From: Colwellia sp. TT2012
GTDB lineage: Bacteria > Pseudomonadota > Gammaproteobacteria > Enterobacterales > Alteromonadaceae
NCBI RefSeq assembly: GCF_001440345.1
Contig: NZ_LJYX01000017.1
Location: 682,001 to 746,000, forward strand
Direction: 5' to 3'
Length of the DNA: 64,000 nucleotides
Part shown: positions 46,110 to 56,667 of the stretch, in pieces
How positions within the stretch are numbered: position 1 is the stretch's first letter
How the letters are laid out: each line of letters begins with the position of its first letter
Program-made: the position numbers and the translations under genes
Notes under the pieces: model-generated
Databases searched by the model: none
Told to the model about the DNA's origin: nothing
The model's input: only the letters and a program-made list of their open reading frames with translations

Positions 46110-46730
46110 TTACTTAATCGGTTCAAAATACGCCACTTTCCCTTGGATACCCGTCAATTTCTTCAGCGCCGGTAGCTTTTTAACCATGGCTGACTTTATT
46201 AACTCTGGCCCGATAATGACTTTAGTTAATATGCCCTGCTTGGTTTTGATTGGTTTAGTAAAAGCAATATAACCCATAGACTTTAACTTTGTTAATAACT
46301 GGGCAACATTACTTTTATCTTTAAAACTGCCTAAATGAATCACCCAGGCTTCTTGAGGGACCGCTTTTTCTGGTAAGGTTTTACTTAGCTGGTTTGGTAT
46401 TTTTACTGGCGCTTTAGCGAGCGGTTTAGTAACGGCCACTTTATCTTTTAACTTTTCCGCAGTTTTCGGCGACTGCCCATGGGTATAATCAGTTATAACC
46501 TCATCGATAGCTTGCTCATTAGAAATTGAGATAGCTTTTTGTCGTACTAAGTTCTCTTCAGGAAAGGGTTTATTGATTAGCTTTCCAGAAAAAACTTCAG
46601 CTTGAGGGATAGCTTCAAAATCAGCTTGGTGTGACTGTTTCTCGCCATCAAGTACATCAGGTAGGAAAATAATAACCACGGCGGCAACAATAACAGTACC
46701 GACAAGGCGATTTTGAAACGGTGTAGACAA
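46110..46730 (-). CDS. dedD: DedD-like SPOR-domain cell-division protein
   Basis: 206 residues. Short cytoplasmic tip, one transmembrane helix (about 10-25, VGTVIVAAVVIIFLPDVLDG), a disordered periplasmic linker, and a C-terminal SPOR domain from about residue 127 (WVIHLGSFKDKSNVAQLLTKL). SPOR domains bind denuded septal peptidoglycan, so it should localise at the division site. It sits between folC and cvpA. Confidence 0.9.
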   Translation of the reverse strand: MSTPFQNRLVGTVIVAAVVIIFLPDVLDGEKQSHQADFEAIPQAEVFSGKLINKPFPEENLVRQKAISISNEQAIDEVITDYTHGQSPKTAEKLKDKVAVTKPLAKAPVKIPNQLSKTLPEKAVPQEAWVIHLGSFKDKSNVAQLLTKLKSMGYIAFTKPIKTKQGILTKVIIGPELIKSAMVKKLPALKKLTGIQGKVAYFEPIK

Positions 46731-46826
46731 GAGACACTCCTAATTAATACAACTTAAGTAATTCGGAAAACTTACCGCTCAAAATGAATACCGCCAAACT
46801 AATACGGTAAAACTAACACGGCCAAA

Positions 46827-48140
46827 CTAACAAATAGTCAGCTGGGCTCTGATTTGAGCAACAGTAAAAAATGAGCCAAATACAAGAATTAAGTCAGACG
46901 AACTCGCCTGCTTGTTCGCCATTCTAAATGCCTCATCAACATTGTCAAAACAATTAGTGGCATTAGTGAACATCGCCAACTTACTTTGCATAGTTTCTTT
47001 GCTGGCAGCCCTTGGTACACTTAGCGCTCCAGCATACCAATAATCAACAACATCTTTTAGTGATTGCAAACAGCCACTGATGTCTTTATCACCGAGCATA
47101 GCAACGACAGCATAAATATTTTCATAGTTAGCTTGTTCTTTTAACTGCTTAAGGTAATCCGCTAAGTATCGAGTTGCTTGGGGATTATGGCCAACGTCGA
47201 GAATTACATCACAATGATTTTTTTGTGGTATTAATTCTGTTCGCCCGGCGACTTTAGTTATCGAAATAATTTGGTTCACAAAGTCAGCGCTAAGAGGTAT
47301 TTCAAGTTTTTCTAACACCATTAACGCGGTCGCCACGTTATCTCGTGGGATAAAGGGTGTTTTTAGCGCGGTTAACAACGTTTGCTTTGATTGCCATTGC
47401 CAAGAAGTTTTTTCACCGGTAACAACAAACGCTAGCTCACGTAAAAATAACCTTTCACCATGAAGAGCGTGTAACGCATGAGCATGAGCTAGCACCGACT
47501 TAGGTACATTACTATCACCAATGACTATGTCTTGCTCTTGTCGCATAATACCTGCTTTTTCAAAGCCAATACTTTCTCTGTCATTGCCTAGGAAAGCTTG
47601 ATGGTCAAGATCTATGGTAGTGATCACCGCAATATCGGCATCAATGATATTCGTTGCATCCAAACGGCCACCTAGGCCAACTTCAAGTATGATAAAGCTC
47701 GGTTTAACATCCATTAACACCAACAGTGCTGCTAATGTTGTATATTCATAGTAGCTGAGAGATATTTCGCCACGAGCCGCTTCAATTTGTTCAAAAGCAG
47801 CCATTAACGCCTGATCTTCAATATCTTGCTTATTAATCCTCAGGCGCTCATTAAAGCGCTGCATATGGGGAGAGGAATAAACGGCAACGCTTTGCTTTGC
47901 ACCTGCTATTTTGGCGTTAAGTAAGGCATTCTCCATAAAAGCACAGGTGGTGCCTTTACCATTTGTGCCGGCAACCGTAATAACCTTGGCAAAACTTAAG
48001 TCAATCGCTAAACGCTGGGCAACTTTGCCAACTCGATCTAAACCAAGATCTATCTCAGTACTATGTAGATTTTCTAAATAATAAAGCCACTGATCGAGAT
48101 GAGTGAAATCTTGATAGTGGCTTGAATTTGATTTTAACAT
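46827..48140 (-). CDS. folC: Dihydrofolate/folylpolyglutamate synthase
   Basis: 437 residues. The Mur-ligase-like ATP loop GTNGKGTTCAFME, the metal-binding region LEVGLGGRLDATN and TTIDLDHQAFLG, and the C-terminal domain with LDVGHNPQA are present. It adds glutamate to dihydropteroate and polyglutamylates folates. It lies 51 bp after accD on the same strand, as in E. coli. Confidence 0.95.
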   Translation of the reverse strand: MLKSNSSHYQDFTHLDQWLYYLENLHSTEIDLGLDRVGKVAQRLAIDLSFAKVITVAGTNGKGTTCAFMENALLNAKIAGAKQSVAVYSSPHMQRFNERLRINKQDIEDQALMAAFEQIEAARGEISLSYYEYTTLAALLVLMDVKPSFIILEVGLGGRLDATNIIDADIAVITTIDLDHQAFLGNDRESIGFEKAGIMRQEQDIVIGDSNVPKSVLAHAHALHALHGERLFLRELAFVVTGEKTSWQWQSKQTLLTALKTPFIPRDNVATALMVLEKLEIPLSADFVNQIISITKVAGRTELIPQKNHCDVILDVGHNPQATRYLADYLKQLKEQANYENIYAVVAMLGDKDISGCLQSLKDVVDYWYAGALSVPRAASKETMQSKLAMFTNATNCFDNVDEAFRMANKQASSSDLILVFGSFFTVAQIRAQLTIC

Positions 48141-48191
48141 TTATGTCATCAATAAGTGATTGAAGTGAAATAAGCAATAACGACTATTGGC

Positions 48192-49058
48192 TTATTCTGC
48201 TTTCGAAACTACGCTATCTTGGCCCATAAACTTAGCTAACATTCTCGCTATTGTTGTTTTCATTTCACGACGATCAACAATCATATCAATAGCGCCTCGT
48301 TCTAATAAAAACTCACTGCGCTGGAATCCTTCAGGTAACTTCTCTCTAACGGTTTGCTCAATAACACGCGGGCCAGCGAAACCTATTAGTGCTTTAGGCT
48401 CAGCCAGATTAATATCACCTAACATAGCCAAACTTGCCGATACGCCCCCCATAGTTGGGTCCGTTAATACTGACACGTAAGGCAGACCTTGCTCACTCAT
48501 TTTAGCTAAAGCGGCACTGGTTTTTGCCATTTGCATTAAAGATATTAGCGCTTCTTGCATGCGGGCACCGCCACTGGCTGAGAAACAGATAAAGGGTACA
48601 TTATGCTCTAAACAGTATTCAACACCCTTAACAAAACGAGCACCAACTACAGAAGCCATTGACCCGCCTAAAAAGGCAAATTCAAAGGCGGCAACAACAA
48701 CTGGCATACCATATAATTCACCACTCATGACCACCATAGCATCTTTCTCACCGGTGTTTTTTCGAGCGGCAGTTAAACGATCTTTATATCGCTTAGTGTC
48801 TTTAAACTTTAAGATATCTTGTGCTTCAAACTCCGCACCTAATTCAATGCGATTGTTCTGGTCAAGAAAGCTATCAATACGTTTACGCGCATTGATTCGC
48901 ATATGGTGATCACATTTAGGACATACTGATATTTGACGCTCTAATTCAGCTTTATAAAGCACGGCATTACATGAAGAACACTTACTCCATACACCCTCAG
49001 GAATATTACTTTTTTGTGTCGTTTTTGCTTTCGGGAGAATTTTTTCTATCCAGCTCAT
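48192..49058 (-). CDS. accD: Acetyl-CoA carboxylase carboxyltransferase subunit beta
   Basis: 288 residues. N-terminal C4 zinc ribbon (CSSC, 15 residues, CPKC), then the crotonase-fold carboxyltransferase core with [22 protein letters not shown] and [19 protein letters not shown]. With AccA it transfers the carboxyl group from biotin to acetyl-CoA to make malonyl-CoA. Confidence 0.97.
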   Translation of the reverse strand: MSWIEKILPKAKTTQKSNIPEGVWSKCSSCNAVLYKAELERQISVCPKCDHHMRINARKRIDSFLDQNNRIELGAEFEAQDILKFKDTKRYKDRLTAARKNTGEKDAMVVMSGELYGMPVVVAAFEFAFLGGSMASVVGARFVKGVEYCLEHNVPFICFSASGGARMQEALISLMQMAKTSAALAKMSEQGLPYVSVLTDPTMGGVSASLAMLGDINLAEPKALIGFAGPRVIEQTVREKLPEGFQRSEFLLERGAIDMIVDRREMKTTIARMLAKFMGQDSVVSKAE

Positions 49059-49237
49059 AATTTTATTTTTGCCTGTTGCAACGAAATATCTGTCGGTTTA
49101 TTGATGGAAATAATCCACCAAACTCTGGTTTGAATTTATACTAATTTTAAACCACATATTAGAGCATACTATACCCTATAGAATATAGAAAAAACTGGTC
49201 TGCTCAGTGAAAACCATGATTTCACCACCTTTTTTTC

Positions 49238-50017
49238 TTATAAAAATAGTGGCCCTAAACGACTTTTAGGCAAGTTAAAACTTTCGGGGTAATCAACATC
49301 AACAAAATATAACCCTTCCGGTGGGGCCGTAACGCCAGCAACACAGCGGTTTTTAGCCAATAGTACCTCTTTTATCCAAGAGGTTGTTTCTTGTGATTGA
49401 CCCACACGCATTAAACTACCAACAATATTTCTTACCATATGATGCAAAAAAGCATTCGCCTTGATATCAACAATAAGGTAATCACCTTGTCGAGTCACCC
49501 GACAATGTTTTATCGTACGAACCGCAGAGTGAGACTGGCAATGTACGGTTCGAAAAGAGGTAAAATCATGTTGTCCAAGCAGATGATCGGCGCCTTGCTG
49601 CATAAGTTTTTCATCTAAGGCATAGTGACAATGGCTGATGCCGTAACTTAATATAGCTGAACGTAGCGGTTTATTATAGATGATATAACGGTAATTTCTC
49701 GCGGTGGCACTAAAACGTGCATGAAATTCGTCATCGACTTGCTTCACCCATGAAATAGCAATATCAGCAGGTAAATGAGTATTAACACCCAAAGTCCAAG
49801 CGATATCTTTACGTTGTTTAGAGGTATCAAAATGGATAACTTGATTAGTTGCATTAACGCCCGTATCAGTACGCCCAGCACAAACAACCTCTATAGCTTC
49901 ATCGGCAATTTTTGATAAGGCTTTCTCTACTTTTTCTTGTACAGTGATAGCGTTATTTTGCCGTTGCCAGCCACAATAATTTTTACCATCATACTCAATA
50001 CCTAACGCATAACGCAT
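49238..50017 (-). CDS. truA: tRNA pseudouridine(38-40) synthase
   Basis: 259 residues. Starts [20 protein letters not shown]; the catalytic aspartate is in [15 protein letters not shown], and [15 protein letters not shown] lies near the C-terminus. It modifies uridines 38-40 in the anticodon arm of many tRNAs. It lies between fimV and accD, a common gammaproteobacterial order. Confidence 0.96.
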   Translation of the reverse strand: MRYALGIEYDGKNYCGWQRQNNAITVQEKVEKALSKIADEAIEVVCAGRTDTGVNATNQVIHFDTSKQRKDIAWTLGVNTHLPADIAISWVKQVDDEFHARFSATARNYRYIIYNKPLRSAILSYGISHCHYALDEKLMQQGADHLLGQHDFTSFRTVHCQSHSAVRTIKHCRVTRQGDYLIVDIKANAFLHHMVRNIVGSLMRVGQSQETTSWIKEVLLAKNRCVAGVTAPPEGLYFVDVDYPESFNLPKSRLGPLFL

Positions 50018-50103
50018 GCAAACCTACCTTGTTTGGTGAGGAGATTATTTTCGCTGCGCATTATCCTTTATTTTATCCCGTTATACTATTTTATATTAGC
50101 GCC

Positions 50104-53100
50104 TTACAATGTATCTAATAGTCTTTGTGCGGCCACTTGCTGAGTTTTGTTACCTTTTTTAATGACCTCCTGCAAGATTACTTCAGCGTTTTCTTCATCA
50201 CTCATCTCTATATACATTTTTGCCAAATCTAACTTACTCGACATGGAGCCATCTTTATCAACATCAATACCACTATTATTTTCGGAAAACCGAGCTAAAC
50301 CAACTTCAATATTAGTCTTTTCGTAAGGCTCAGAGGCATCTGCATTGGCTAAACTTTCAGAGAGCAGTTCATCAACAGAGACATAATCCTCTGTTGCCTC
50401 AGCTTCTTTGATGCTTTCAAGGCTTTCGCTAAGATTGTCATTAATTAAATCATCATCAATATCATCAATGGTTAGCTCAACCTTATCAACCGCTGTTGAG
50501 GCAGTGGTTGACTCTTTCTCAATAGTTGCTAACAATTCATCAAAATCAACATTATCTAACTCGGTAATTATGTCTAAATCAGCCATTTTTTCCGGATCTT
50601 TTTCTTCGTCTACATCAGTAGTCTCGGCCAATAAGTCAGCTAAGACCTCTTCGTCAGAAAAGTCAGGAGCAAGATCAATAACATTAAGAGGACTTATTTC
50701 TGTTTCTTGCCCTGATTGCTCAGCCGTTTCATCTAGCCCCTCTTCGACTAACAATTGACTTAATGCCGACTCAGTGAATGATTCATCACTTTGTCCATTA
50801 GCTGTTTCATCGCTCATATAGTCCGTTAAGCTATCGCCAATATCTTCTTGAGTGCCTTGTTGCTCATTTTGCCCAACTTCATTTTCGCTTTGTGTATCAG
50901 CAATAAGGGCATCAATATCTAACTCATCATCTACGGCAGCACTTTCACTACTCGCTACTGTTTCATCAGTTAATTCAGCGTCATTTTGCTTGGCCAGAAT
51001 ATCGCTAAAATCTGCGGTGAGAAATGGCGTGACATATTCAGCGGTAAATTCAGCAATTTTAGCTTCATTTTCTGCAATTTCTTTTTGGATTTGTAACTCT
51101 TCAGCACTCAAGCCACTATCGTTTTCCTTAGTGCCCTGTTCGTCCATTGCCATAGCCGATGTTTCGTCTGGCAAAGCTGTTTTTTCCGATATTGACGGCG
51201 TTGGCGCATGATCGGACATTGAGGCAATCAAAGCATCAATGTCATCTGGGTCGGTAAGTTCAGCTGACTCGTCGGCGGCTGCTTCGACTGGCTTGTCCGT
51301 GACTGAGTCACTTGCCGCATCACTTCCCTGGGCAGAAACCGAGGCAAGTAGCGCATCGATATCATCTGGATCCGTGACCTCTGCTGTTTCTTCGGCTATT
51401 TTTTCTGCTGTTATTTCAACAGGTACTTCTTTAGCGGCTGCTTCGACTGGCTCGTCAGCGACTGCATCACTTGCCTGAGCAGACACAGAGGCAAGTAGCG
51501 CATCGATATCATCTGGATCCGTGACCTCTGCTGTTTCTTCGGCTATTTTTTCTGCTGTTATTTCAACAGGAGCTTCTTTAGGGGCTGCTTCGACTGGCTC
51601 GTCAGCGACTGAGTCACTTGCCTGAGCAGACACAGAGGCAAGTAGCGCATCGATATCATCTGGATCCGTGACCTCTGCTGTTTCTTCGGCTATTTTTTCT
51701 GCTGTTATTTCAACAGGAGCTTCTTTAGCGGCTGCTTCGACCGGCTTATCAGCAACTGTGTCACTTGCCGTATCACTTCCCTGAGCAGACACCGAGGCAA
51801 GTAGCGCATCGATATCATCTGGATCAGTAACATCCGCTGCTACTTTTTCTTCGGTTATTTTTTCTGCCGCTTTTTCAATAGGAGCACCTTTTGCGGCTGC
51901 TTTGACCGGTTCGTCAGCAACTGAGTCACTTGCCGCATCACTTGCCTGAGCAGAAACAGAAGCAAGTAGCGCATCGATATCATCTGGGTCAGTGACATCT
52001 GCTGCTGCTTTGTCTTCGACTATTTTTTCTGCTATTTTTTCAATAGGAGCACCTTTTTCGGCTGCTTTGACCGGTTCGTCAGCAACTGAGTCACTTGCCG
52101 CATCACTTGCCTGAGCAGAAACAGAAGCAAGTAGCGCATCAATATCATCTGGATCCGTGACCTCTGCTGTTTCTTCGGCTATTTTTTCTGCTGTTATCTC
52201 AACAGGCGCTTCTTTAGCGGGTACTGATACTGATACTTGTTCTTTCGCTGGCTCGTCATCATCAAGCTTGTCAATACCACCCAGCAGATCATCTAAGTCA
52301 TCTTGACTTAGTTCACCACCAGTAAGCTCGTCTGCTTGGTCATTTTTTTCGTCAGTTACCTGTTCATTTATTTCATCGAGTGCAACTTCGGATTTTTCTT
52401 TAGCTGGCTCTTCAATAACGGGATCCTCATCGTCAAGATCGTCTAAACCGCCAAGTAAATCATCTAAGTCATCTTGGTTTAATTCACCGCCAGCAAGCTC
52501 ATCCGTTTGGTCATTGGTTTTATCATCGGCTGAAGGCTTTGCCGAGCCAGGAGGTTCATCATCTAATCCTGATAACAATGAGTCTAAATCATCTTGAGCC
52601 AACTCACCGCCCTCAAGAATATCATCGTCACTACTATCATCGAGTAGTATATCTTCAAGATCATCGAGATCATCGAGATCATCTAAACTATCGTCTTCAT
52701 CTAAATGAATAGCATCACTATCGTTGTCAATTAAATCAATGGATAATTCATCATCCAATGACAAGTCATCACTCAAATCAAGCTCATCATCCAAGCTCAG
52801 CTCATCGTCTAATGACAATTCATTATCAAGTGATAGTTCCTCTTTAACATCAGTTTCTTTTTTAGGACTAGGTGTTTTCTTTTTGCTATCTAACTCGCTG
52901 AAAAAAGCTTCATCCGATGCTTGTTGCCTACGCTTAAACAAAAAGCCTAATAAGGCGAGGATTAAAAGAGCTGGCATGGTGCCCATGACAATTTTAAACC
53001 ATAAAGTTGAGGTTATATCTTGCTCTGCCAGTGCTGCCTGTTGCTGCTCTAATAATAACTGCTGTTCCCTAGCTTCCGCCTTTGCTAATAAGGCTTGCTG

Positions 53101-53796
53101 CAATTTGATCATGTCGTCCATTTGCAACTTAATTTCTTTACCTTTAGCGACCTCATTTTGCATGACGTCAAGCGTGTCATTAAAAGAGTTGAGTCGCTGC
53201 CGTAAAGCTTCATTTTCTCTTAAAATTGCTTGCAGGCCATCAATAGAATCTGAGATATCATTTTGAATACTCTCTAAACGTTTTTGTTGCTGACCATCAA
53301 TTTTTTGCAATTGCTCTTTAATTTCAGTTTTTACCGAATCCAAATCTTTTTTCTGAAGCGTCTGCGCTTGCGCTACTCTTTTTTTAGTCGCTTTAGGCTG
53401 ATTTTTTAGCCAAGCTTTACTATCACGCGCTGACTTATTTTTGGCACTCTCGGCATTAATCGCCAGCATGTTATTAAACGATGGGATTTTTAAATATTGC
53501 CCCTCGACTAAATAGTTGATATTACTATCAACAAACGCTTGTGGATTTTCTTGATATAGCGCCTGCATTACTTGGTAAACACTCAAGCGAGTATCAGGCT
53601 TAACTCTTGTGGCAATGTTCCACAAAGTATCTGTAGAAATGATGGGGCCGTATCGGTTATAAACAAACACATCACTACTTTTAGGTCCACGCATGCGAAT
53701 ACCGCGATCTTCTTCTGCACTAATAACGGGGAAATGAGCAGTGAGTATGCCAATAATAATCGCCTGCCATAGGCACAAGCGTAATAATTTTTGCAT
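50104..53796 (-). CDS. fimV: FimV/HubP-family polar landmark protein
   Basis: 1230 residues. An N-terminal signal-like segment (about 1-27) is followed by a LysM-type peptidoglycan-binding region (about 48-95), a coiled coil (about 150-255), and one transmembrane helix (about 266-287). Next comes a very long acidic cytoplasmic region, and at the C-terminus the conserved FimV TPR-like motif (LDLAKMYIEMSDEENAEVILQEV). The acidic region holds seven copies of a DPDDIDALLASVSAQ-type repeat and three GGELxQDDLDDLLGG repeats. FimV/HubP proteins mark the cell pole and organise type IV pili, flagella and chemoreceptors. It lies upstream of truA. Confidence 0.93.
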   Translation of the reverse strand: MQKLLRLCLWQAIIIGILTAHFPVISAEEDRGIRMRGPKSSDVFVYNRYGPIISTDTLWNIATRVKPDTRLSVYQVMQALYQENPQAFVDSNINYLVEGQYLKIPSFNNMLAINAESAKNKSARDSKAWLKNQPKATKKRVAQAQTLQKKDLDSVKTEIKEQLQKIDGQQQKRLESIQNDISDSIDGLQAILRENEALRQRLNSFNDTLDVMQNEVAKGKEIKLQMDDMIKLQQALLAKAEAREQQLLLEQQQAALAEQDITSTLWFKIVMGTMPALLILALLGFLFKRRQQASDEAFFSELDSKKKTPSPKKETDVKEELSLDNELSLDDELSLDDELDLSDDLSLDDELSIDLIDNDSDAIHLDEDDSLDDLDDLDDLEDILLDDSSDDDILEGGELAQDDLDSLLSGLDDEPPGSAKPSADDKTNDQTDELAGGELNQDDLDDLLGGLDDLDDEDPVIEEPAKEKSEVALDEINEQVTDEKNDQADELTGGELSQDDLDDLLGGIDKLDDDEPAKEQVSVSVPAKEAPVEITAEKIAEETAEVTDPDDIDALLASVSAQASDAASDSVADEPVKAAEKGAPIEKIAEKIVEDKAAADVTDPDDIDALLASVSAQASDAASDSVADEPVKAAAKGAPIEKAAEKITEEKVAADVTDPDDIDALLASVSAQGSDTASDTVADKPVEAAAKEAPVEITAEKIAEETAEVTDPDDIDALLASVSAQASDSVADEPVEAAPKEAPVEITAEKIAEETAEVTDPDDIDALLASVSAQASDAVADEPVEAAAKEVPVEITAEKIAEETAEVTDPDDIDALLASVSAQGSDAASDSVTDKPVEAAADESAELTDPDDIDALIASMSDHAPTPSISEKTALPDETSAMAMDEQGTKENDSGLSAEELQIQKEIAENEAKIAEFTAEYVTPFLTADFSDILAKQNDAELTDETVASSESAAVDDELDIDALIADTQSENEVGQNEQQGTQEDIGDSLTDYMSDETANGQSDESFTESALSQLLVEEGLDETAEQSGQETEISPLNVIDLAPDFSDEEVLADLLAETTDVDEEKDPEKMADLDIITELDNVDFDELLATIEKESTTASTAVDKVELTIDDIDDDLINDNLSESLESIKEAEATEDYVSVDELLSESLANADASEPYEKTNIEVGLARFSENNSGIDVDKDGSMSSKLDLAKMYIEMSDEENAEVILQEVIKKGNKTQQVAAQRLLDTL
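51214..52270. repeat. Tandem repeats inside fimV
   Basis: Roughly 1 kb of imperfect tandem repeats of about 130-170 bp, each encoding a DPDDIDALLASVSAQ core followed by a variable Ala/Glu/Pro-rich linker. The middle units are nearly identical at the DNA level, so copy number could vary by recombination without loss of frame. Confidence 0.9.
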
Positions 53797-54222
53797 CAGA
53801 ATTCCTAATGTAAGCTAGTTTAACTATTTTATGTTATGGGCACTAAGCATTATATGTTGCGCCAAAAAAACACCGCATTACTTCACCTTTTACCTAGTAA
53901 AGCTTATCTAACAGATAAAATGCAATCTTTATTCCAAAAAAGCATTAACTAACAAGATAATAGCAAATTCACTCAATAAGTCTTCTATTTTTGTAACGGC
54001 CCGATAAACAAAGTCGCAAAAAAACTTGGTATGGTGAATACCTAGTTAGAGATTTTAACTATGACAGCGTCCCTTGAGCAATACCTGTTATCGAAAGGGA
54101 TTAGGTGATTAAACTAAAAAACTCGTCGTTCACTATATGGCGATAATGAACGACGAGTTTTATTGATTGACTGTATTTAACTTTTGTTAACTTAATTTAT
54201 CGTAGTTAACAACCTTAAGTCA
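53797..54222. other. Intergenic region between asd and fimV
   Basis: Contains the asd terminator at its right side (54112-54161). The rest should hold the fimV promoter, but no strong hexamer pair is seen. A small inverted repeat GGTAT-GGTGA-ATACC lies near 54035. No coding potential is recognised. Confidence 0.55.
54112..54161 (-). terminator. Intrinsic terminator after asd
   Basis: 15-bp stem AAAACTCGTCGTTCA and its complement (54118-54132, 54147-54161) with a 14-nt loop. On the minus strand it is followed by TTTTTTAGTTT-like sequence. It lies 61 bp beyond the asd stop codon. Confidence 0.9.
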
Positions 54223-55242
54223 CTAGCTTAAATAATCTTTTACCAATAACTCAGCAATTTGTACACTATTTGTTGCCGCCCCTTTGCGGACATTATCAGC
54301 AACAACCCACATATTTATGCCGCAATTGTGGCTGATATCTTCACGAATACGACCAACATACGTTTCATCTTTACCACTAGCATCACTAATTTGGGTGGGG
54401 AAGTCTTCATCATTACGACAAAGTACGACACCGGGAGCTTTCTCTAACAAGTCTTTAACTTCTTCTGCAGAAATAGGAGAATTAGTTTCAATGTGCAGGG
54501 CTTCGCCATGACCAAAAAACACCGGAACACGCACTGCGGTAGGATTAACTAAGACGTTTTCATCACCGAGTATTTTCTTAGTTTCCCAAACCATCTTCAT
54601 TTCTTCTTTGGTGTAACCATTTTCTAAGAAGACATCAATTTGTGGAATAACATTAAAAGCGATTTGGCGAGAAAAGTTTTTACTTTTCACTGGCTTGCCA
54701 CTTAATAAATCAGCGGTTTGTTTCGCTAATTCATCCATAGACTCTTTACCACCACCAGATACCGATTGATAGGTACAAACATTGATCCGGCTAATACCAA
54801 CGGCATCATAAATAGGCTTTAACGCCACCATCATTTGAATGGTTGAACAATTAGGATTAGCAATGATATTGCGATTACGGTAATCCACTAAGGCTTCTGG
54901 ATTAACTTCAGGCACAATAAGAGGAATATCGTCATCGTAACGAAACTCAGAGGTATTATCGATAACAATACAACCAGCTTCACCCGCTATAGGCGCAAAC
55001 TTAGCAGAAGTGGCGCCGCCAGCTGAGAAGAAACCAATTTGTGCTAGGCTCCAATCAAAATGTTCGGCGTCAAGTACTTCAATACTTTCACCATTAAACT
55101 CAATGATCTCACCCGCAGAGCGAGCACTTGCTAATGGGTAGAGTTTATTAATGGGGAATTTTCGTTCGGCTAAAATATCCATAATTGTTTTGCCAACTAA
55201 TCCTGTTGCGCCAAGTATACATACATCAAATTTCTGTGCCAT
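54223..55242 (-). CDS. asd: Aspartate-semialdehyde dehydrogenase
   Basis: 339 residues. NADP-binding GATGLVGKTIMDIL at the N-terminus, catalytic cysteine in IIANPNCSTIQMM, and catalytic-base region VPVFFGHGEALHI. Because the cysteine and histidine motifs are intact, an active enzyme is expected, in contrast to a degenerate Usg-like homologue at the same position in some enterics. It makes aspartate semialdehyde for lysine, threonine and methionine synthesis. It starts 10 bp after pdxB. Confidence 0.92.
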   Translation of the reverse strand: MAQKFDVCILGATGLVGKTIMDILAERKFPINKLYPLASARSAGEIIEFNGESIEVLDAEHFDWSLAQIGFFSAGGATSAKFAPIAGEAGCIVIDNTSEFRYDDDIPLIVPEVNPEALVDYRNRNIIANPNCSTIQMMVALKPIYDAVGISRINVCTYQSVSGGGKESMDELAKQTADLLSGKPVKSKNFSRQIAFNVIPQIDVFLENGYTKEEMKMVWETKKILGDENVLVNPTAVRVPVFFGHGEALHIETNSPISAEEVKDLLEKAPGVVLCRNDEDFPTQISDASGKDETYVGRIREDISHNCGINMWVVADNVRKGAATNSVQIAELLVKDYLS

Positions 55243-55252
55243 GATTCTCTCT

Positions 55253-56464
55253 CTAGTTGGACATTTTACTAAAACCTAAGCGATGTGGCACATCACTATC
55301 GGTATTGGGTGACAAGGTAACGGTAACCGCGGAAAACTCCCTGCGAACGGGGTAATTTTTCCGTAGACTATCGAAACCTTGAGTGAATAATTGTTGACGA
55401 AATATTGCATCGTCTCGCCTGACATCGTAAACCATTTTAACTAACTGGTTTAGTAGTATTTGGCTAAAATTTTGATTAATTTCAATTGCTGGAATACTTG
55501 CTGGCGGTAAAAAATTGGCTAATTGATATTTTGGCTCAATTTTAAGCTGTTGACATAATGCCTGATAGAGCATTTCACTACCACGAGCTTTTCCTTCTAA
55601 GCTATAACCAGCAATGTGTGCCGTGGCTATTTCAGTATAAGGAATTAAGGCCTCAAGGACGTCCGGCTCGCCTTGCCACACATCGAGCACAATTTTGAGC
55701 CCATGACCCGCCTGTTTAAGCGCTAGTAAGGCATGGTTATCAATCACATCGCCACGACAAGCACTGATTAATATTTGCTCATCGTGTAACTGAGTAAGGT
55801 TTTCTTCATTTAATAATTGAAATGTTGGGTGTGCGCCACCAACAACTTTAGGCACATGTAAAGAGATGACATCACAAGCTAAGACTTCCGCCAGTGAGAC
55901 ATACTTTCTTTTATCTGTACGGTCAATAGGGTCACCTTGCGCTTGCTGTTGGCGCTGATTTTCGGCCTGTTTTTCTGCTAACAAGGGGTCACATATTTTA
56001 TGCTCAATGCCCAAGGCCAGTAGCTTCTCACTTAAACGGCTGCCAGTATTACCGCCACCAACGATACCAACGGTTAATGACGATAAATCAAGTAGATAAC
56101 GTTCAGCTAACACCACTAATGCACTTAATACATATTCAGCAACGGAAATAGCATTACAGCCTGGCGCTGAATGGAAGGGTATGTTGCGTTTTGCTAGATA
56201 ATGCTGATCAATATGATCTGTGCCTATGGTGGCGCTACCAACAAAAGAGAGTTTATCGTTAAGGTGAAGTAACTGCTCATTAACTTGGGTAATCGAACGC
56301 ACGAGTAGGACATCAGCATCGGCAACTTGCTCCGCGGTTAATGTTCGTCCAGAAAAAGGGATTAATTCCCCCTGCTCATCGCCATTGTGACCCATATTAA
56401 GGTGACAGAGTTCACTAAAAAACTCTTGGGCAAAGGGCATATTTTCATCAAAAAATATTTTCAT
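55253..56464 (-). CDS. pdxB: Erythronate-4-phosphate dehydrogenase
   Basis: 403 residues from the ATG of MKIFFDENMPFAQEFF, which matches the family start; a frame extension of 12 codons upstream is not family-like. The NAD-binding GIVGGGNTGSRL and catalytic segments SACRGDVID, DVWQGEPD and TAHIAGYSLEGK are visible. It is the second step of deoxyxylulose-independent pyridoxal phosphate synthesis. An insertion rich in Gln and Arg (AENQRQQQAQGD) follows the Rossmann motif. It is in an operon with asd. Confidence 0.94.
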   Translation of the reverse strand: MKIFFDENMPFAQEFFSELCHLNMGHNGDEQGELIPFSGRTLTAEQVADADVLLVRSITQVNEQLLHLNDKLSFVGSATIGTDHIDQHYLAKRNIPFHSAPGCNAISVAEYVLSALVVLAERYLLDLSSLTVGIVGGGNTGSRLSEKLLALGIEHKICDPLLAEKQAENQRQQQAQGDPIDRTDKRKYVSLAEVLACDVISLHVPKVVGGAHPTFQLLNEENLTQLHDEQILISACRGDVIDNHALLALKQAGHGLKIVLDVWQGEPDVLEALIPYTEIATAHIAGYSLEGKARGSEMLYQALCQQLKIEPKYQLANFLPPASIPAIEINQNFSQILLNQLVKMVYDVRRDDAIFRQQLFTQGFDSLRKNYPVRREFSAVTVTLSPNTDSDVPHRLGFSKMSN

Positions 56465-56583
56465 GGCTTGAACTAACTGGCTAATGGCATTAATGTGCAC
56501 AATTATACGCTAATTTAGCTATTAAGCGCTAGGTAAGCCAAGAATATTCATCTAGATAAAGCTAGATTAAGCTATTGTACAAA

Positions 56584-56619
56584 TAAAAAACCACATCAAG
56601 CAGGCGCTTAACATGGTTT
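56584..56619 (-). terminator. Intrinsic terminator after fabB
   Basis: Minus-strand 14-bp stem AAACCATGTTAAGC / GCTTGATGTGGTTT (three G-T pairs, loop GCCT) followed by TTTATTTG, about 50 bp past the fabB stop codon. Confidence 0.85.
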
Positions 56620-56667
56620 ATTTTAAATTCCGTAGCAAGTGAGCAGCTTTACTACTGCAATATAAAG

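Noticed and set aside
50408-53266. Long plus-strand frames rich in serine opposite fimV
   Set aside because: They are antisense shadows of the acidic, repeat-rich fimV coding sequence.
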